A DNA stretch of 27,988 nucleotides, from assembly GCA_003244035.1 (NCBI GenBank), contig QHBV01000246.1, positions 1-27,988 of the forward strand, in the 5' to 3' direction. A program made the position numbers and the translations under genes. Origin of the DNA: Solirubrobacterales bacterium (GTDB taxonomy: Bacteria > Actinomycetota > Thermoleophilia > Solirubrobacterales > Solirubrobacteraceae). The number at the start of each line of letters is the position of its first letter. Positions within the stretch are counted from its first letter, which is position 1. The notes under the pieces are model-generated. The model did no database searches, was not told where the DNA came from, and worked only from the letters and a program-made list of their open reading frames with translations. Below are positions 1 to 8,080 of the stretch, in pieces.

Positions 1-42
1 ACCCTCACCGGCGAGCACCTCGCGGCGTACGTCGGCACCTGA
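1..42 (+). CDS. C-terminal tail of a gene cut by the window edge (unidentified)
   Basis: Frame 1 from the first base reads TLTGEHLAAYVGT and then TGA at 40-42, so a plus-strand gene probably ends here. The tail faintly resembles the end of UvrA-type ATPases, which often close with a TGxYL-like string. Thirteen residues are far too few to name the protein. It converges on the lipoprotein gene that ends at 114. Confidence 0.35.
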   Translation, partial: TLTGEHLAAYVGT

Positions 43-80
43 CCGAGGCCCTCGCGGACACCGGAAGATCCAGTTCCCGG

Positions 81-95
81 CTCGCCTACGGCGAG
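81..95. terminator. Small hairpin between convergent genes, possible terminator
   Basis: CTCGCC (81-86) and GGCGAG (90-95) form a perfect 6-bp stem with a 3-nt TAC loop. It lies between the plus-strand stop at 42 and the minus-strand stop at 114, where a bidirectional terminator would be expected. No T-run follows on either strand, so it is not a canonical intrinsic terminator. Confidence 0.3.
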
Positions 96-113
96 TCGCC
101 CTACGTGATCGGG

Positions 114-653
114 CTACAAGCCCAGCTTCTGACAGGCCGGGGTGCTCGTGACGACCTTGTCGAGCTCCTTGCTCTTGAGCCCGCTGAAGCTCGTGTCGAT
201 GCTGGCCATCGAGGACTTGACACCCGAGCTGAGCTGCGCCGCGGCCGTCCGGAACCGCTGCACGCTGGCGGTCGGAAGCGAGCTCGCCTGACTGGCGGCC
301 TGGGTGAGCGAGCCCTTGAGCTGCATGAACGCGGTCACGATCGCCGAGGAGATCGCCTTGCCGTTGCCGATCTTCGGTGACCCCGCTGCCTTCAGCTGAC
401 TCGCAGCCTGATCGCTCGCCGTGGCCACGGATGAGAAGAAATGCTGCAGAAGCTGCCTACCCTGTACCGGGCTCGCCTTCGAGAGGTCAAGCGAGCCGCT
501 CGAGACGAGCTTCTGCTGAAAGGGCCCGATCGCCCCGCACACCGACTTGGCGTACGCGGCTGGGCTCACACTGGAGGAGGAGCCGCCGCAGCCGGCGAGC
601 AGCGCCATCATCACGAGCACGCCAACTGTCGCAGATGCCTTTCGCCCGAGCAC
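114..653 (-). CDS. Putative lipoprotein of unknown function
   Basis: 179 aa from a GTG start. The first 22 residues form a lipoprotein signal peptide: basic start (residues 4-5), a hydrophobic stretch (residues 10-20) and a lipobox LAGC with the acylated Cys at 22. A Gly/Ser-rich spacer follows. The mature part is Ala/Ser-rich and looks mostly helical. It has only two further cysteines, at 39 (SVCGAIG) and 174 (PACQKLG), close to the two ends, so a disulfide closing the domain is plausible. I do not recognise a family. It starts 11 nt after the rpe stop and is the last gene of the minus-strand run, but nothing in it suggests a metabolic link to rpe. The product is expected to be anchored on the outside of the membrane. 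Confidence 0.8.
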   Translation of the reverse strand: MLGRKASATVGVLVMMALLAGCGGSSSSVSPAAYAKSVCGAIGPFQQKLVSSGSLDLSKASPVQGRQLLQHFFSSVATASDQAASQLKAAGSPKIGNGKAISSAIVTAFMQLKGSLTQAASQASSLPTASVQRFRTAAAQLSSGVKSSMASIDTSFSGLKSKELDKVVTSTPACQKLGL

Positions 654-664
654 GGTGCGGCACC

Positions 665-1345
665 TTACCGGAACCCGGCGGCAGCGGCGATCTGGGCAAA
701 CGCCGCCGCCGGATCATCGGACCCGAACACGGCCGATCCCGCCACGAGCAGGTTCGCACCCGCGTCCACCACCGCTCCGGCGGTGTCCTCGTTTACCCCT
801 CCGTCGACCTCGAGCGCGACGGTCTCGGGAAGACCGGACCGCATCCGCGCGAGCTTGCCGAGTGAGGCGGCTATGAACTTCTGGCCCCCCCAGCCTGGAT
901 TGACGCTCATGCACAGCGCAAGGTCGAGGTCGTCGCCGACCTCGACCAGCACTCCGGTCGGCGTCCCCGGACAGATCGCCGCGCCGGCGTCACAACCGGC
1001 CTCATGGATCGCCGCGAGCGCGTAGTGCAGGTGCGGCGTGGCCTCGGGGTGAACCGTGATCGCGTCGGCGCCTGCCCGCGCGAACTCGGCCACCAGCGCC
1101 TCGGGTCGTTCGATCATCAGGTGGACGTCGATGACCGCGCCGGAGCTGTGGACCTGATCGGCGAGCGCGCCCACGATCAGCGGGCCGATCGTGATCGGCG
1201 GGACGAAATGGCCATCCATCACATCGACGTGGATCACGCGGGCGCCGGCGGCCAGCACTTCCCCGACCTGGGCTCCCAGACGGGCGAAGTCGGCCGACAG
1301 GATCGAAGGCGCCAAGTGACGCTCGCGGAGGCGTTCGTTGGCCAC
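665..1345 (-). CDS. rpe: Ribulose-phosphate 3-epimerase
   Basis: Interconverts D-ribulose 5-phosphate and D-xylulose 5-phosphate in the cytosolic pentose phosphate pathway, which supplies erythrose 4-phosphate to the shikimate pathway. 226 aa from GTG, the usual length. Seen: N-terminal LAPSILSADF, VDVMDGHFVP at 40-49 (His39 and Asp41 as metal/acid-base residues), DVHLMIERP with His75, SVNPGWGGQKF at 147-157, EVDGGVN with Asp181 near 179-185, and the phosphate loop VAGSAVFG. These are the standard RPE motifs on a TIM barrel. The reading frame is open 212 codons further upstream, but the GTG at 1345 is the right start: it puts LAPSILSADF near the N-terminus and overlaps the upstream zinc-ribbon stop by one base (TAGTG), a typical coupled junction. 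Confidence 0.97.
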   Translation of the reverse strand: MANERLRERHLAPSILSADFARLGAQVGEVLAAGARVIHVDVMDGHFVPPITIGPLIVGALADQVHSSGAVIDVHLMIERPEALVAEFARAGADAITVHPEATPHLHYALAAIHEAGCDAGAAICPGTPTGVLVEVGDDLDLALCMSVNPGWGGQKFIAASLGKLARMRSGLPETVALEVDGGVNEDTAGAVVDAGANLLVAGSAVFGSDDPAAAFAQIAAAAGFR

Positions 1346-1572
1346 TAGACCGCTCTCAGCATGCTGCCATGGCAGTGGTTGCAGGCGACGATCGCGGTGC
1401 TCGACATTCGCACGATCGTAGAGTGCTCGCCGCAATTGGGGCACACCGAAACGAGCTCGTATCGTTGCAGGCAGTAGACGCAGCGGTAGCGGCCGGGCAC
1501 CGCCGTCGGGCGCAGCCACGGCTCGCCGCACCCGGGGCACTCCGGACCGAGCTTGGTTGCAGGTTCGCTCAC
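1345..1572 (-). CDS. Small double zinc-ribbon protein
   Basis: 75 aa from a GTG at 1572. It is built around four CxxC knuckles: Cys12/15, Cys31/34, Cys44/47 and Cys64/67, enough for two zinc sites. The arrangement (CPxC, RYRCxxC, VCPNCG, ACNxC) resembles the short YfgJ-type zinc-ribbon family of unknown function. That resemblance is from memory and was not searched. The frame is open 62 codons further upstream, but that part overlaps rsmB and has no zinc-ribbon character. The chosen GTG gives a 26-nt gap after the rsmB stop, and the TAG stop shares one base with the rpe start. Its place between rsmB and rpe suggests co-expression with translation genes; its function is unknown. It may bind nucleic acid or a protein partner. 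Confidence 0.8.
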   Translation of the reverse strand: MSEPATKLGPECPGCGEPWLRPTAVPGRYRCVYCLQRYELVSVCPNCGEHSTIVRMSSTAIVACNHCHGSMLRAV

Positions 1573-1598
1573 GGTGCCGCACAAGGGTAACGGGACCG

Positions 1599-2948
1599 TC
1601 AGCTCCCAGTGCGGCGCAGCCGCGCAATGAAGAAGCCATCGGTGCCATCCCGATCCGGTAGCAGCTGCAGCCCGCTGCGAAAGCTGGGCTCGCTCCAGTC
1701 CGGGTGCACCGCGCCAAGGTCGTCCGCCACGAACTCCGGGTGGGTCCGTAGGAACCACCTGACCACCTCCTCGCCCTCTTGTCGGGAGATCGTGCAGAGC
1801 GAGTACGCGAGCACGCCTGCCGGGGCGGTCGCCTCACCGGCGACGGCGAGGATTCGCCGCTGCAGGGCCGCGAGCTCGGCGACCGTCCCGGGAACCACGC
1901 GCCAGCGCAGATCGGGCCGTGCCTGCAGCGTCCCGAGACCGCTGCAGGGCGGGTCGACCAGCACCCGGTCGTAGAGCCCATGTGCGCGTACGCTCAGCGC
2001 ATCGCGGCACTCGACCCGCACGCAACTGGCCCCCATGCGCCGGCAGGTTCGCCCGAGCGCCTCCGCGCGACCCCGATGACGCTCGACCGCGACCACCTCG
2101 CCGGCGTCCTGCATCAGCGCAGCAAGCTGGGTCGTCTTCGCGCCGGGGGCGGCACAGAGGTCGAGCACGCGGTCCCCCGGACGAGGATCGAGCACCCGCG
2201 CGACCAGCATCGACCCGCGCGACTGCGGCATGATCGCGCCGGTCTCGAACAGCGCCGAGGCGTGGGCGTCGAACGGGGCCTCCAGCACGAGCCCCTCCGG
2301 CAGCCCGGGCGCTGGACGGGCGGGGACGGGCAGGCGCGCGCGCACATCGCCGATCGTGCTGCGCAGCGTGTTGACCCGCAGCGCCGACTCAGCCGGCTGG
2401 TTGAGGACTCCCATCAGCGCGCGGGCGCGGTCGGCCCCGAGCTCCCGCCACCAGCGCTCGGCGAGCCAAACTGGCAGCGAGTGCATCAGCGCCGCCTGCT
2501 CGGGCGTGCGATCGTCGAGCGCATCGAGGATCCCCCGGCCCTCGCGAATCGCGCGGCGCAGGACCGCGTTGACGAGCGGCGCGCCTCCGCGGCCTGGTCC
2601 GCGCCGGCCTGGGCCATTGGCGAGCTTGGCAAGCTCGACGCTCTCGTTGACGGCTGCGTGCTCTGCCACGCCGTCCAGGAACAACAGTTGGAGCAGTCCG
2701 ACCCGGAGCGCCGCGAGCACCGGGGGCTCGAGCTCGGGCAGCGGGCGCGAGCACAGCCTAGCGGCGACGTGGTCGAGCGTCGCGCGTCGCTGGACGGTGC
2801 CGTAGGCGAGCGCCATCGCGAACGCCCGCTCGCGCGGGGCCAGACCGGCTGCCTCGGCGTGCATCGCGCGATCGGCGTAGGCGCCGTGCTCGAACACGCG
2901 GCGGATCACCGCGAAGGCACAGGTGCGGGCTGGGGAAACCGCGGACAA
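1599..2948 (-). CDS. rsmB: 16S rRNA m5C methyltransferase RsmB (Sun)
   Basis: Transfers a methyl group from SAM to C5 of a cytosine in 16S rRNA (C967 in E. coli numbering). 449 aa, the usual length. Residues 1-140 form the NusB-like RNA-binding domain. The methyltransferase domain follows, with the SAM loop VLDLCAAPGAKTTQ at 261-274, the DPPCSGLGT motif (Cys335, release) and AYSLCTIS (Cys385, the catalytic nucleophile in this family, normally in a TC context). It ends in DGFFIARL. The start is a TTG at 2948, 23 nt after the fmt stop; no other start places the NusB domain correctly. Residues 112-122 are a short Gly/Arg/Pro-rich loop inside the NusB domain. It lies in the def-fmt-rsmB order common in bacteria, linking translation initiation with ribosome modification. 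Confidence 0.96.
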   Translation of the reverse strand: MSAVSPARTCAFAVIRRVFEHGAYADRAMHAEAAGLAPRERAFAMALAYGTVQRRATLDHVAARLCSRPLPELEPPVLAALRVGLLQLLFLDGVAEHAAVNESVELAKLANGPGRRGPGRGGAPLVNAVLRRAIREGRGILDALDDRTPEQAALMHSLPVWLAERWWRELGADRARALMGVLNQPAESALRVNTLRSTIGDVRARLPVPARPAPGLPEGLVLEAPFDAHASALFETGAIMPQSRGSMLVARVLDPRPGDRVLDLCAAPGAKTTQLAALMQDAGEVVAVERHRGRAEALGRTCRRMGASCVRVECRDALSVRAHGLYDRVLVDPPCSGLGTLQARPDLRWRVVPGTVAELAALQRRILAVAGEATAPAGVLAYSLCTISRQEGEEVVRWFLRTHPEFVADDLGAVHPDWSEPSFRSGLQLLPDRDGTDGFFIARLRRTGS

Positions 2949-2971
2949 CCGGGCTGATGGTGGCCGGGCGG

Positions 2972-3877
2972 CTACGGGCTCCCACGCCCTTGCAGGCCCC
3001 GTAGATAATCCTCCGCGCTGATCGGGCGGCGGCCGGCGGGCTGGACCACCATGAGCTCAAGCGCTCCCCAGGCGCAGCCGAGAACCGGGCGCGACCCTTC
3101 CAGCGAGAGCGTCCCGAGCGTTATCGGGGCCTCGTCATCAGCCAGCGCGCGAGCCTCGCGAACCCCGAGCCACTTCCCGTCCTCGAGCTCGACATGGGCG
3201 CCGATGTGCGGGGTTAGCGCCCTGACCATGCGCTCGAGCTCGATCGCCGGCCTGACGGGATCGAGCAGGCGATCCCCGGCCGAGATCTTCTCGGCATAGC
3301 TCGCGAGCGCGTCGTCCTGCTCGATGCATGGCCGCGAGCGCGTGAGCGCGCGGACGAGCAGCTCGCCGCCAAGCTCCTGCAGCCGCTCGGAAAGCGTTCC
3401 GTAAGTGTCTGTGGACTCGATCGCCTCAGCCTGCGCCAAGCACACCGGCCCGCTGTCGAGGCCGGCGGTGACGCGCATGATCGAGACGCCCGTGCGCTCG
3501 TCCCCGGCCATGATGGCGCGCTCGATCGGTGCGGCGCCGCGCCATCGGGGAAGCAGCGAGGGGTGTACGTTGAGCATCGGGTGCGCGGACAGCAGCGGCT
3601 CGGTGATCAGCGCCCCAAAGGCACACACACAGACGACGTCGGGGCGAGCGCTCGCGATCATGGCGCGCGGCTCGTCCTGGTTGATCGACTGCGGCTGGTC
3701 GAGCTCGAGCCCGAGCTCGCGGGCCGCCTGTGCCACCGGCGGCGGCGCCAGCCTGCGACCACGGCCCCGGCGACGATCGGGCCTCGAGATCACCAGCGCA
3801 GGACGGTGCGGCGAGCCCGCCAGCCGGCGCAGGACCGCGACGGCGAACTCGGAGGTACCGAGAAAGACGGTCCGCAC
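2972..3877 (-). CDS. fmt: Methionyl-tRNA formyltransferase
   Basis: Formylates Met-tRNAfMet using 10-formyl-tetrahydrofolate for translation initiation. 301 aa from GTG, slightly short of the usual 310-315. The N-terminal Rossmann-like domain starts MRTVFLGTSEFA. The catalytic signature NVHPSLLPRWRGAAPIERA spans 103-121 and contains Asn103, His105 and the SLLP loop; Asp141 (AGLDSG) completes the catalytic set. The C-terminal OB-like tRNA-binding domain follows from about residue 205. It starts 30 nt after the def stop and is followed by rsmB, the classic def-fmt-rsmB cluster. The def product removes the formyl group that this enzyme adds. Confidence 0.97.
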   Translation of the reverse strand: MRTVFLGTSEFAVAVLRRLAGSPHRPALVISRPDRRRGRGRRLAPPPVAQAARELGLELDQPQSINQDEPRAMIASARPDVVCVCAFGALITEPLLSAHPMLNVHPSLLPRWRGAAPIERAIMAGDERTGVSIMRVTAGLDSGPVCLAQAEAIESTDTYGTLSERLQELGGELLVRALTRSRPCIEQDDALASYAEKISAGDRLLDPVRPAIELERMVRALTPHIGAHVELEDGKWLGVREARALADDEAPITLGTLSLEGSRPVLGCAWGALELMVVQPAGRRPISAEDYLRGLQGRGSP

Positions 3878-3907
3878 CTAGTTCACACGGCCGGCGGAGC
3901 GGCGCGC

Positions 3908-4510
3908 TCAGGCCGCCTGCCGACCTTCCCGCAGCGCACGCATCGCGCCCTTGCGCTGCTCGCGCGTGGTGCGGTCGAGGATCAACACGCCGTCGAGATG
4001 GTCGATCTCGTGCTGGATCACACGTGCCTCGAGCCCGGACGCCTCGACCAGGATCTGTTCGCCATCGAGGCCCAGCGCCCGCACCCGCACGTGGATCGGG
4101 CGCTCAACCTCGACGAGCACCTCGGGGAGGCTCAGGCACCCTTCCTCGACCATCTCCTCCTCCTTGCCACACCACTCGATCTTAGGATTGATCAGTGTCG
4201 CCACCTCCGCCTGCTGCGCGACGCGGTAGACGAGCAGCCGGTGCAGCACGCCCACCTGCGTGGCCGCCAGGCCTACGCCCATCGCATCGTTCATCAGCTC
4301 GCTCATCCGCTCCACCTCGAAGCGAAGCGCACGATCGAAGCGCTGCACCGGTCGCGCTCGGGTGCGCAGGACGGGATCGCCGAACTTGCGCACCTGCGCG
4401 AGTGCCGCCGCACGCCGGGCGGCCAGCTCCGGGTCGAGCTCGTCCTCGCCAGCGGCGTCGCTCGCGGTCTGCTCGAGCTCACGCTCGCCGTCGCTCTGCT
4501 GATCGGCCAC
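3908..4510 (-). CDS. def: Peptide deformylase with acidic N-terminal extension
   Basis: Removes the formyl group from the N-terminal methionine of new proteins; a cytosolic metalloenzyme. 200 aa from GTG. All three family motifs are present: GVGLAATQ (78-85), EGCLS with metal ligand Cys125, and QHEIDH with His167, Glu168 and His171. The core enzyme begins near residue 36 (AALAQVRKFGDPVL). Before it lies about 35 residues rich in Asp, Glu, Gln and Ala that typical deformylases lack. The start could in principle be internal, but GTG 4510 is supported by a GGAG ribosome-binding sequence a few bases upstream and by the 21-nt gap after priA. The ligand arrangement is complete, so the enzyme should be active. 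Confidence 0.96.
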   Translation of the reverse strand: MADQQSDGERELEQTASDAAGEDELDPELAARRAAALAQVRKFGDPVLRTRARPVQRFDRALRFEVERMSELMNDAMGVGLAATQVGVLHRLLVYRVAQQAEVATLINPKIEWCGKEEEMVEEGCLSLPEVLVEVERPIHVRVRALGLDGEQILVEASGLEARVIQHEIDHLDGVLILDRTTREQRKGAMRALREGRQAA

Positions 4511-4531
4511 GACTCCAGTTTACGATCCAGC

Positions 4532-6721
4532 TCACTGTGGGTCGACGTCGACGCTGACGCTCACGCCCCGTCCACGGCGCGCAGGAACGAGTGAGTCGAC
4601 CGCCGCTCCGACGGCGGCGATCGCCACGGTCCGCTCGCCGGCCTTGACGACAAGCTGCGCCCGCGCGCGGCCGCGGAGCGCAAACAGTGGCGCCGGTCCG
4701 AGCACAGACGCCCCGGGGGGGTTGATCCGGTCCTTGAGCGTCGCGGCGAGCGCGAGGGCATCGACCGCGGCGCTCGCGGAGCAGACGACGCGGATCAGGG
4801 TCGCAAACGGCGGGTAGCCGAGCATTCGGCGGCGCTCGAGCTCTCCCCTCAGAAAGCCGTCCGCGTCGTAGCGGGCGGCAAGGACGATCGAGCGCGCCGT
4901 CGGGGCCAGCGTCTGGACAAGCACCCGCGCGTCCCCGGGTGCCTCCGCGGGGTTGCCCCCGGGGCGGCCCGCGCCGGAGCGCCCGGTCCGGCCGGCGAGC
5001 TGGGTCACCAACGCGAACGTCCGCTCCTCCGAGCGGAAATCGGGGAAACGAAGCGTCTGGTCGGCGTCGATCACGACGCCGAGGCCAATGTCGGGGAAGT
5101 CGTGTCCCTTGGCCACCATCTGGGTTCCCACCAGCACGCCGGCCGGGCTCGCCTGGAAGCGCTGCAGCGTCCGCGCCCGTGACCCGAGCCCGACCGAGTC
5201 GGCGTCCAGTCGAAGCACGGGAAAGCGCTCGTCGTGCAGCGCGTCGGCGAGCTCGGCCTCGAGTCGCTCGGTCCCGGCGCCGTGGCGCGCGAGCGCGACC
5301 GACGAGCACTCGGCGCAGCGGCTCGGCACCCGCTGGCGATGCCCGCAGTGATGGCACGCCACATGGCCCTCTGCGCGGTGCAGCACCAGCGCTACCTCGC
5401 AGTTGGGGCACATCCACACGTGCCCGCACGAGCGGCACGACAGGAAGTTCGACCACCCGCGACGGTTGACGAGCACGATCGCCTTGCCGCCGGCGCGCTT
5501 GGTGTCAGCCAGCGCGCTGCGCGTCAGGGGGTGCAGCGGGTGATGGCAGCCACGCATGTCCAGGATCTCGACCGGCGGGAGCGGTCGGCCGTCGATCCGG
5601 GTGCGCAGCCGCAGGCGCGGCAGCGTCGCGCTCTCCGGCCGGGGGGTCGCGCTTCCGAGCAGCAACGCCGCGCCGTGCTCGCGGGCTCGGCGCTCGGCGA
5701 CGGCGCGGGCGTCGTAGCGCGGATCGCCCTCGTGCTTGTAGGAGGACTCGTGCTCCTCGTCGACCACGATCAGCCCGATCTCCGCAAGCGGCGCGAACAC
5801 GGCCGAGCGCGGGCCGACGCATACGCGCGCGCGCCCGCCGGCGAGCGCCATCCACTCGTCGTGGCGCTCCCCGCGGCTCATCCCCGAGTGCATCACCGCA
5901 ATCACGTCGCCGAAGCGAGCTTGAAAGCGCGCCAGCGCCTGGGGTGTGAGCGCGATCTCTGGCACCAGCACAATCGCGCCGCGGCCGGCGGCGAGCGTCG
6001 CCTGGACCGCGCGCAGGTACACCTCGGTCTTCCCCGACCCGGTGACGCCGTGTAGCAGAAAGCACCCATCCTCGTTCGGGCCGCTGCGGCCGGAGATCGC
6101 CTCGAGCACGGGGACCAGGGCACGCCGCTGCTCGCTCGTGAGTGGCGGCGGGGTAGCCGGCGCGCTGCCCACATCGTGGCGCTCGGGGCGTCGCGGCTGG
6201 GTGCACGCCCCGAGCGCGACCAGTCCGCGAGTTTCGAGCCGCCTCAGCGCCGCCGTCCCGAGCTCCGCCGCGACCGCCCGACCGCCGCGATTCAACCTCT
6301 CGAGCAACGCCCGCTGGCGCTCGGACAGCCGCGCCTGTGCGCCGAGCGCATCCTTCCCGGCGGGCGTCAGCTCGGCTACCAGCACCTGCTTGGGTCGCAT
6401 CCCCGCAGTCGCTCCCGGCGCCAGCACCAGCGACAGCGCGCGCGCCGGCGTCGAGCAGTACTCGACCGCCATCCACTCGGCCAGCGCGACGAGATCGGGT
6501 GGGATGCCGGTCGGCAGCACCGCAACGGGCTCCGCGAGCCGATCGACCGGAAGCTCCGATCGGCTCGTCAGCTCAACCACCACACCGAGCGGCCGGGCGC
6601 CACCGAACGGAACCCGCAGCAGCGACCCCACGCGGATGCCGCGCTGGTCCGGCCCCAGCCGATAGTCGAACGGGCCGCGCACGGCGCGGGTTCGCGTCAG
6701 CGGCTGCACCCGCGCGATCAC
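4532..6721 (-). CDS. priA: Primosomal protein N' (PriA), replication-restart helicase
   Basis: Recognises stalled forks and D-loops and reloads the replisome. 729 aa from GTG. Seen: N-terminal DNA-binding domain (1-110, starting RVQPLTRTRAVRGPFDY), a winged-helix-like linker (about 120-175), Walker A GVTGSGKT at 225-232, DEEH at 321-324, GSATP at 356-360, a zinc region with eight cysteines (429, 432, 438, 441, 456, 459, 469, 472), and the C-terminal helicase motifs GTQMVAKGHDFP and LAGRTGRSG. Some actinobacterial PriA proteins have degenerate helicase motifs. Here Walker A, DEEH and the late motifs all look intact, so ATPase activity is expected. The GTG start overlaps the stop of a 28-codon ORF (GTGA). 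def follows 21 nt downstream. Confidence 0.96.
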   Translation of the reverse strand: MIARVQPLTRTRAVRGPFDYRLGPDQRGIRVGSLLRVPFGGARPLGVVVELTSRSELPVDRLAEPVAVLPTGIPPDLVALAEWMAVEYCSTPARALSLVLAPGATAGMRPKQVLVAELTPAGKDALGAQARLSERQRALLERLNRGGRAVAAELGTAALRRLETRGLVALGACTQPRRPERHDVGSAPATPPPLTSEQRRALVPVLEAISGRSGPNEDGCFLLHGVTGSGKTEVYLRAVQATLAAGRGAIVLVPEIALTPQALARFQARFGDVIAVMHSGMSRGERHDEWMALAGGRARVCVGPRSAVFAPLAEIGLIVVDEEHESSYKHEGDPRYDARAVAERRAREHGAALLLGSATPRPESATLPRLRLRTRIDGRPLPPVEILDMRGCHHPLHPLTRSALADTKRAGGKAIVLVNRRGWSNFLSCRSCGHVWMCPNCEVALVLHRAEGHVACHHCGHRQRVPSRCAECSSVALARHGAGTERLEAELADALHDERFPVLRLDADSVGLGSRARTLQRFQASPAGVLVGTQMVAKGHDFPDIGLGVVIDADQTLRFPDFRSEERTFALVTQLAGRTGRSGAGRPGGNPAEAPGDARVLVQTLAPTARSIVLAARYDADGFLRGELERRRMLGYPPFATLIRVVCSASAAVDALALAATLKDRINPPGASVLGPAPLFALRGRARAQLVVKAGERTVAIAAVGAAVDSLVPARRGRGVSVSVDVDPQ

Positions 6722-6804
6722 CGCGGCCAGAACGGCTTGCGCTCACGCATCGGCTGCGCAGGGTAGAGCGCGGGCAGGATGCGACGTGACGGCCTCGGGA
6801 GCAT
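6718..6804 (-). CDS. Possible 28-aa protein coupled to priA
   Basis: An ATG at 6804 opens a 28-codon frame ending QPMRERKPFWPR, with a TGA at 6718-6720 that overlaps the priA GTG start as GTGA. It fills most of the 126-nt gap between metK and priA. About 24 of 28 third positions are G or C, as expected for coding DNA in this genome, though the whole region is GC-rich. The product would be basic and Pro/Arg-rich. I see no good ribosome-binding site, but the 43-nt distance from the metK stop would allow re-initiation. A shorter start at the inner ATG would give only 10 residues. It could be a true microprotein, a translational coupler for priA, or chance. Confidence 0.3.
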   Translation of the reverse strand: MLPRPSRRILPALYPAQPMRERKPFWPR

Positions 6805-6847
6805 TCGCGGTCGGCCAGGCGCGCACATTCAGCGCATCCGGCCGCCT

Positions 6848-8080
6848 CTACGTCCGCAGCGCCGCTCCCTCCAGCCCGGCGGCACTCCGCAGCGCGTCGG
6901 CCTTGTCCGTGCGCTCCCACGTGAAGTCGTGATCGTCGCGACCGAAGTGGCCGTAGGCGGCGGTCTTCTGAAAGATCGGGCGATGCAGCCTCAGGTACTG
7001 GCGAAAGGCTCCCGGCCGCAGGTCGAAGTGCTCTGCGATCAGCTCGAGGATCCGGCCGCGGCCGATCTTCTCGGTGCCGAACGTGTCGACCATCACCGAG
7101 ACGGGATGCGCGACGCCGATCGCGTAGGCGACCTGGATCTCGGCGCGGTCGGCGAGCCCCGCGGCGACGACGTTCTTGGCGACGTAACGCGCGGCGTACG
7201 CGGCCGAACGGTCGACCTTGGAGGGATCCTTGCCGGAGAAAGCACCGCCACCGTGACGTGCCATGCCCCCATAGGTGTCGACGATGATCTTGCGACCGGT
7301 CAGGCCGCAGTCGCCCATCGGGCCGCCGATCACAAACCGACCGGTCGGATTGACCAGGAAGCTCTTGTGGAGCTTACGTGGGTCGAACAGGTCTTCGGGC
7401 AGCACCGGCTCGATCACGTGCTCCCACAGATCATCCTTGATCAGCGACTCCGCGCCCTCGCGGTGCTGGGTCGAGATCAGGAGCTTCTCGATCTCGACCG
7501 GCCGTCCATCGACGTAGCGCACCGTCACCTGTGTCTTGCCGTCGGGCCGCAGGTACGGGACGATCTCGGCCTTGCGTACGTCCGCCAGGCGCTTGGCCAG
7601 CTTGTGGGCCAGTAGGATCGGCAGCGGCATCAGCTCGTCGGTCTCGTTGCTGGCGTAGCCGAACATCATTCCCTGGTCCCCTGCGCCGGCCAGATCGAGC
7701 TCGTCGTCGTCGCCGGGGTCGGTGCGGGCCTCGTATGCCTGGTTGACCCCTTGCGCGATGTCGGGCGACTGCTTGTCGATCGCGTTGATCACCGCGCACG
7801 TGTGGCAGTCGAAGCCGTACAGCGCATTCGTGTAGCCGATCCGCTTGACCGTCTCGCGGGCGATCTCCTGAATGTCGACGTACGTCTCGGTCGTGATCTC
7901 ACCCGAGACCACGACGAGTCCCGTGTTGACGAGCGTCTCACACGCCACGCGTCCGCTGGGGTCGTCGCGCATGACCGCGTCGAGCACGCCGTCTGAGATC
8001 TGGTCGGCGATCTTGTCTGGATGGCCCTCGGTCACGGACTCGGACGTGAACAGGTGCTCGTTGTCGGAAAGCTCGGTCAT
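6848..8080 (-). CDS. metK: S-adenosylmethionine synthetase
   Basis: Makes SAM from methionine and ATP; cytosolic tetramer. 410 aa from ATG. Motifs: SESVTEGHPDKIADQISD at 13-30 (His20, ATP site), GAGDQGMMFGYA at 132-143, NPTGRFVIGGP near 244-254, and the glycine-rich GGGAFSGKDPSKVDRS at 277-292. All family signatures are present and in order. The ATG overlaps the TGA of the DUF3352-type gene (ATGA), so the gene is translationally coupled and there is no room for a SAM riboswitch. The next gene downstream is priA after 126 nt. SAM made here feeds methyltransferases such as RsmB and the radical-SAM enzyme RlmN encoded in the same window, but metK is a global gene and this adjacency need not be functional. 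Confidence 0.98.
   Translation of the reverse strand: MTELSDNEHLFTSESVTEGHPDKIADQISDGVLDAVMRDDPSGRVACETLVNTGLVVVSGEITTETYVDIQEIARETVKRIGYTNALYGFDCHTCAVINAIDKQSPDIAQGVNQAYEARTDPGDDDELDLAGAGDQGMMFGYASNETDELMPLPILLAHKLAKRLADVRKAEIVPYLRPDGKTQVTVRYVDGRPVEIEKLLISTQHREGAESLIKDDLWEHVIEPVLPEDLFDPRKLHKSFLVNPTGRFVIGGPMGDCGLTGRKIIVDTYGGMARHGGGAFSGKDPSKVDRSAAYAARYVAKNVVAAGLADRAEIQVAYAIGVAHPVSVMVDTFGTEKIGRGRILELIAEHFDLRPGAFRQYLRLHRPIFQKTAAYGHFGRDDHDFTWERTDKADALRSAAGLEGAALRT

Noticed and set aside
1346..1981. N-terminal extension of rpe to 1981
   Set aside because: Lies over the zinc-ribbon gene and rsmB; RPE normally begins a few residues before LAPSILSADF.
1779..2957. 392-aa plus-strand open frame
   Set aside because: Antisense shadow of rsmB, whose motifs and codon pattern are clear. 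The plus-strand product is Arg/Gly/His-rich with no recognisable motif, as expected of GC-rich antisense frames.
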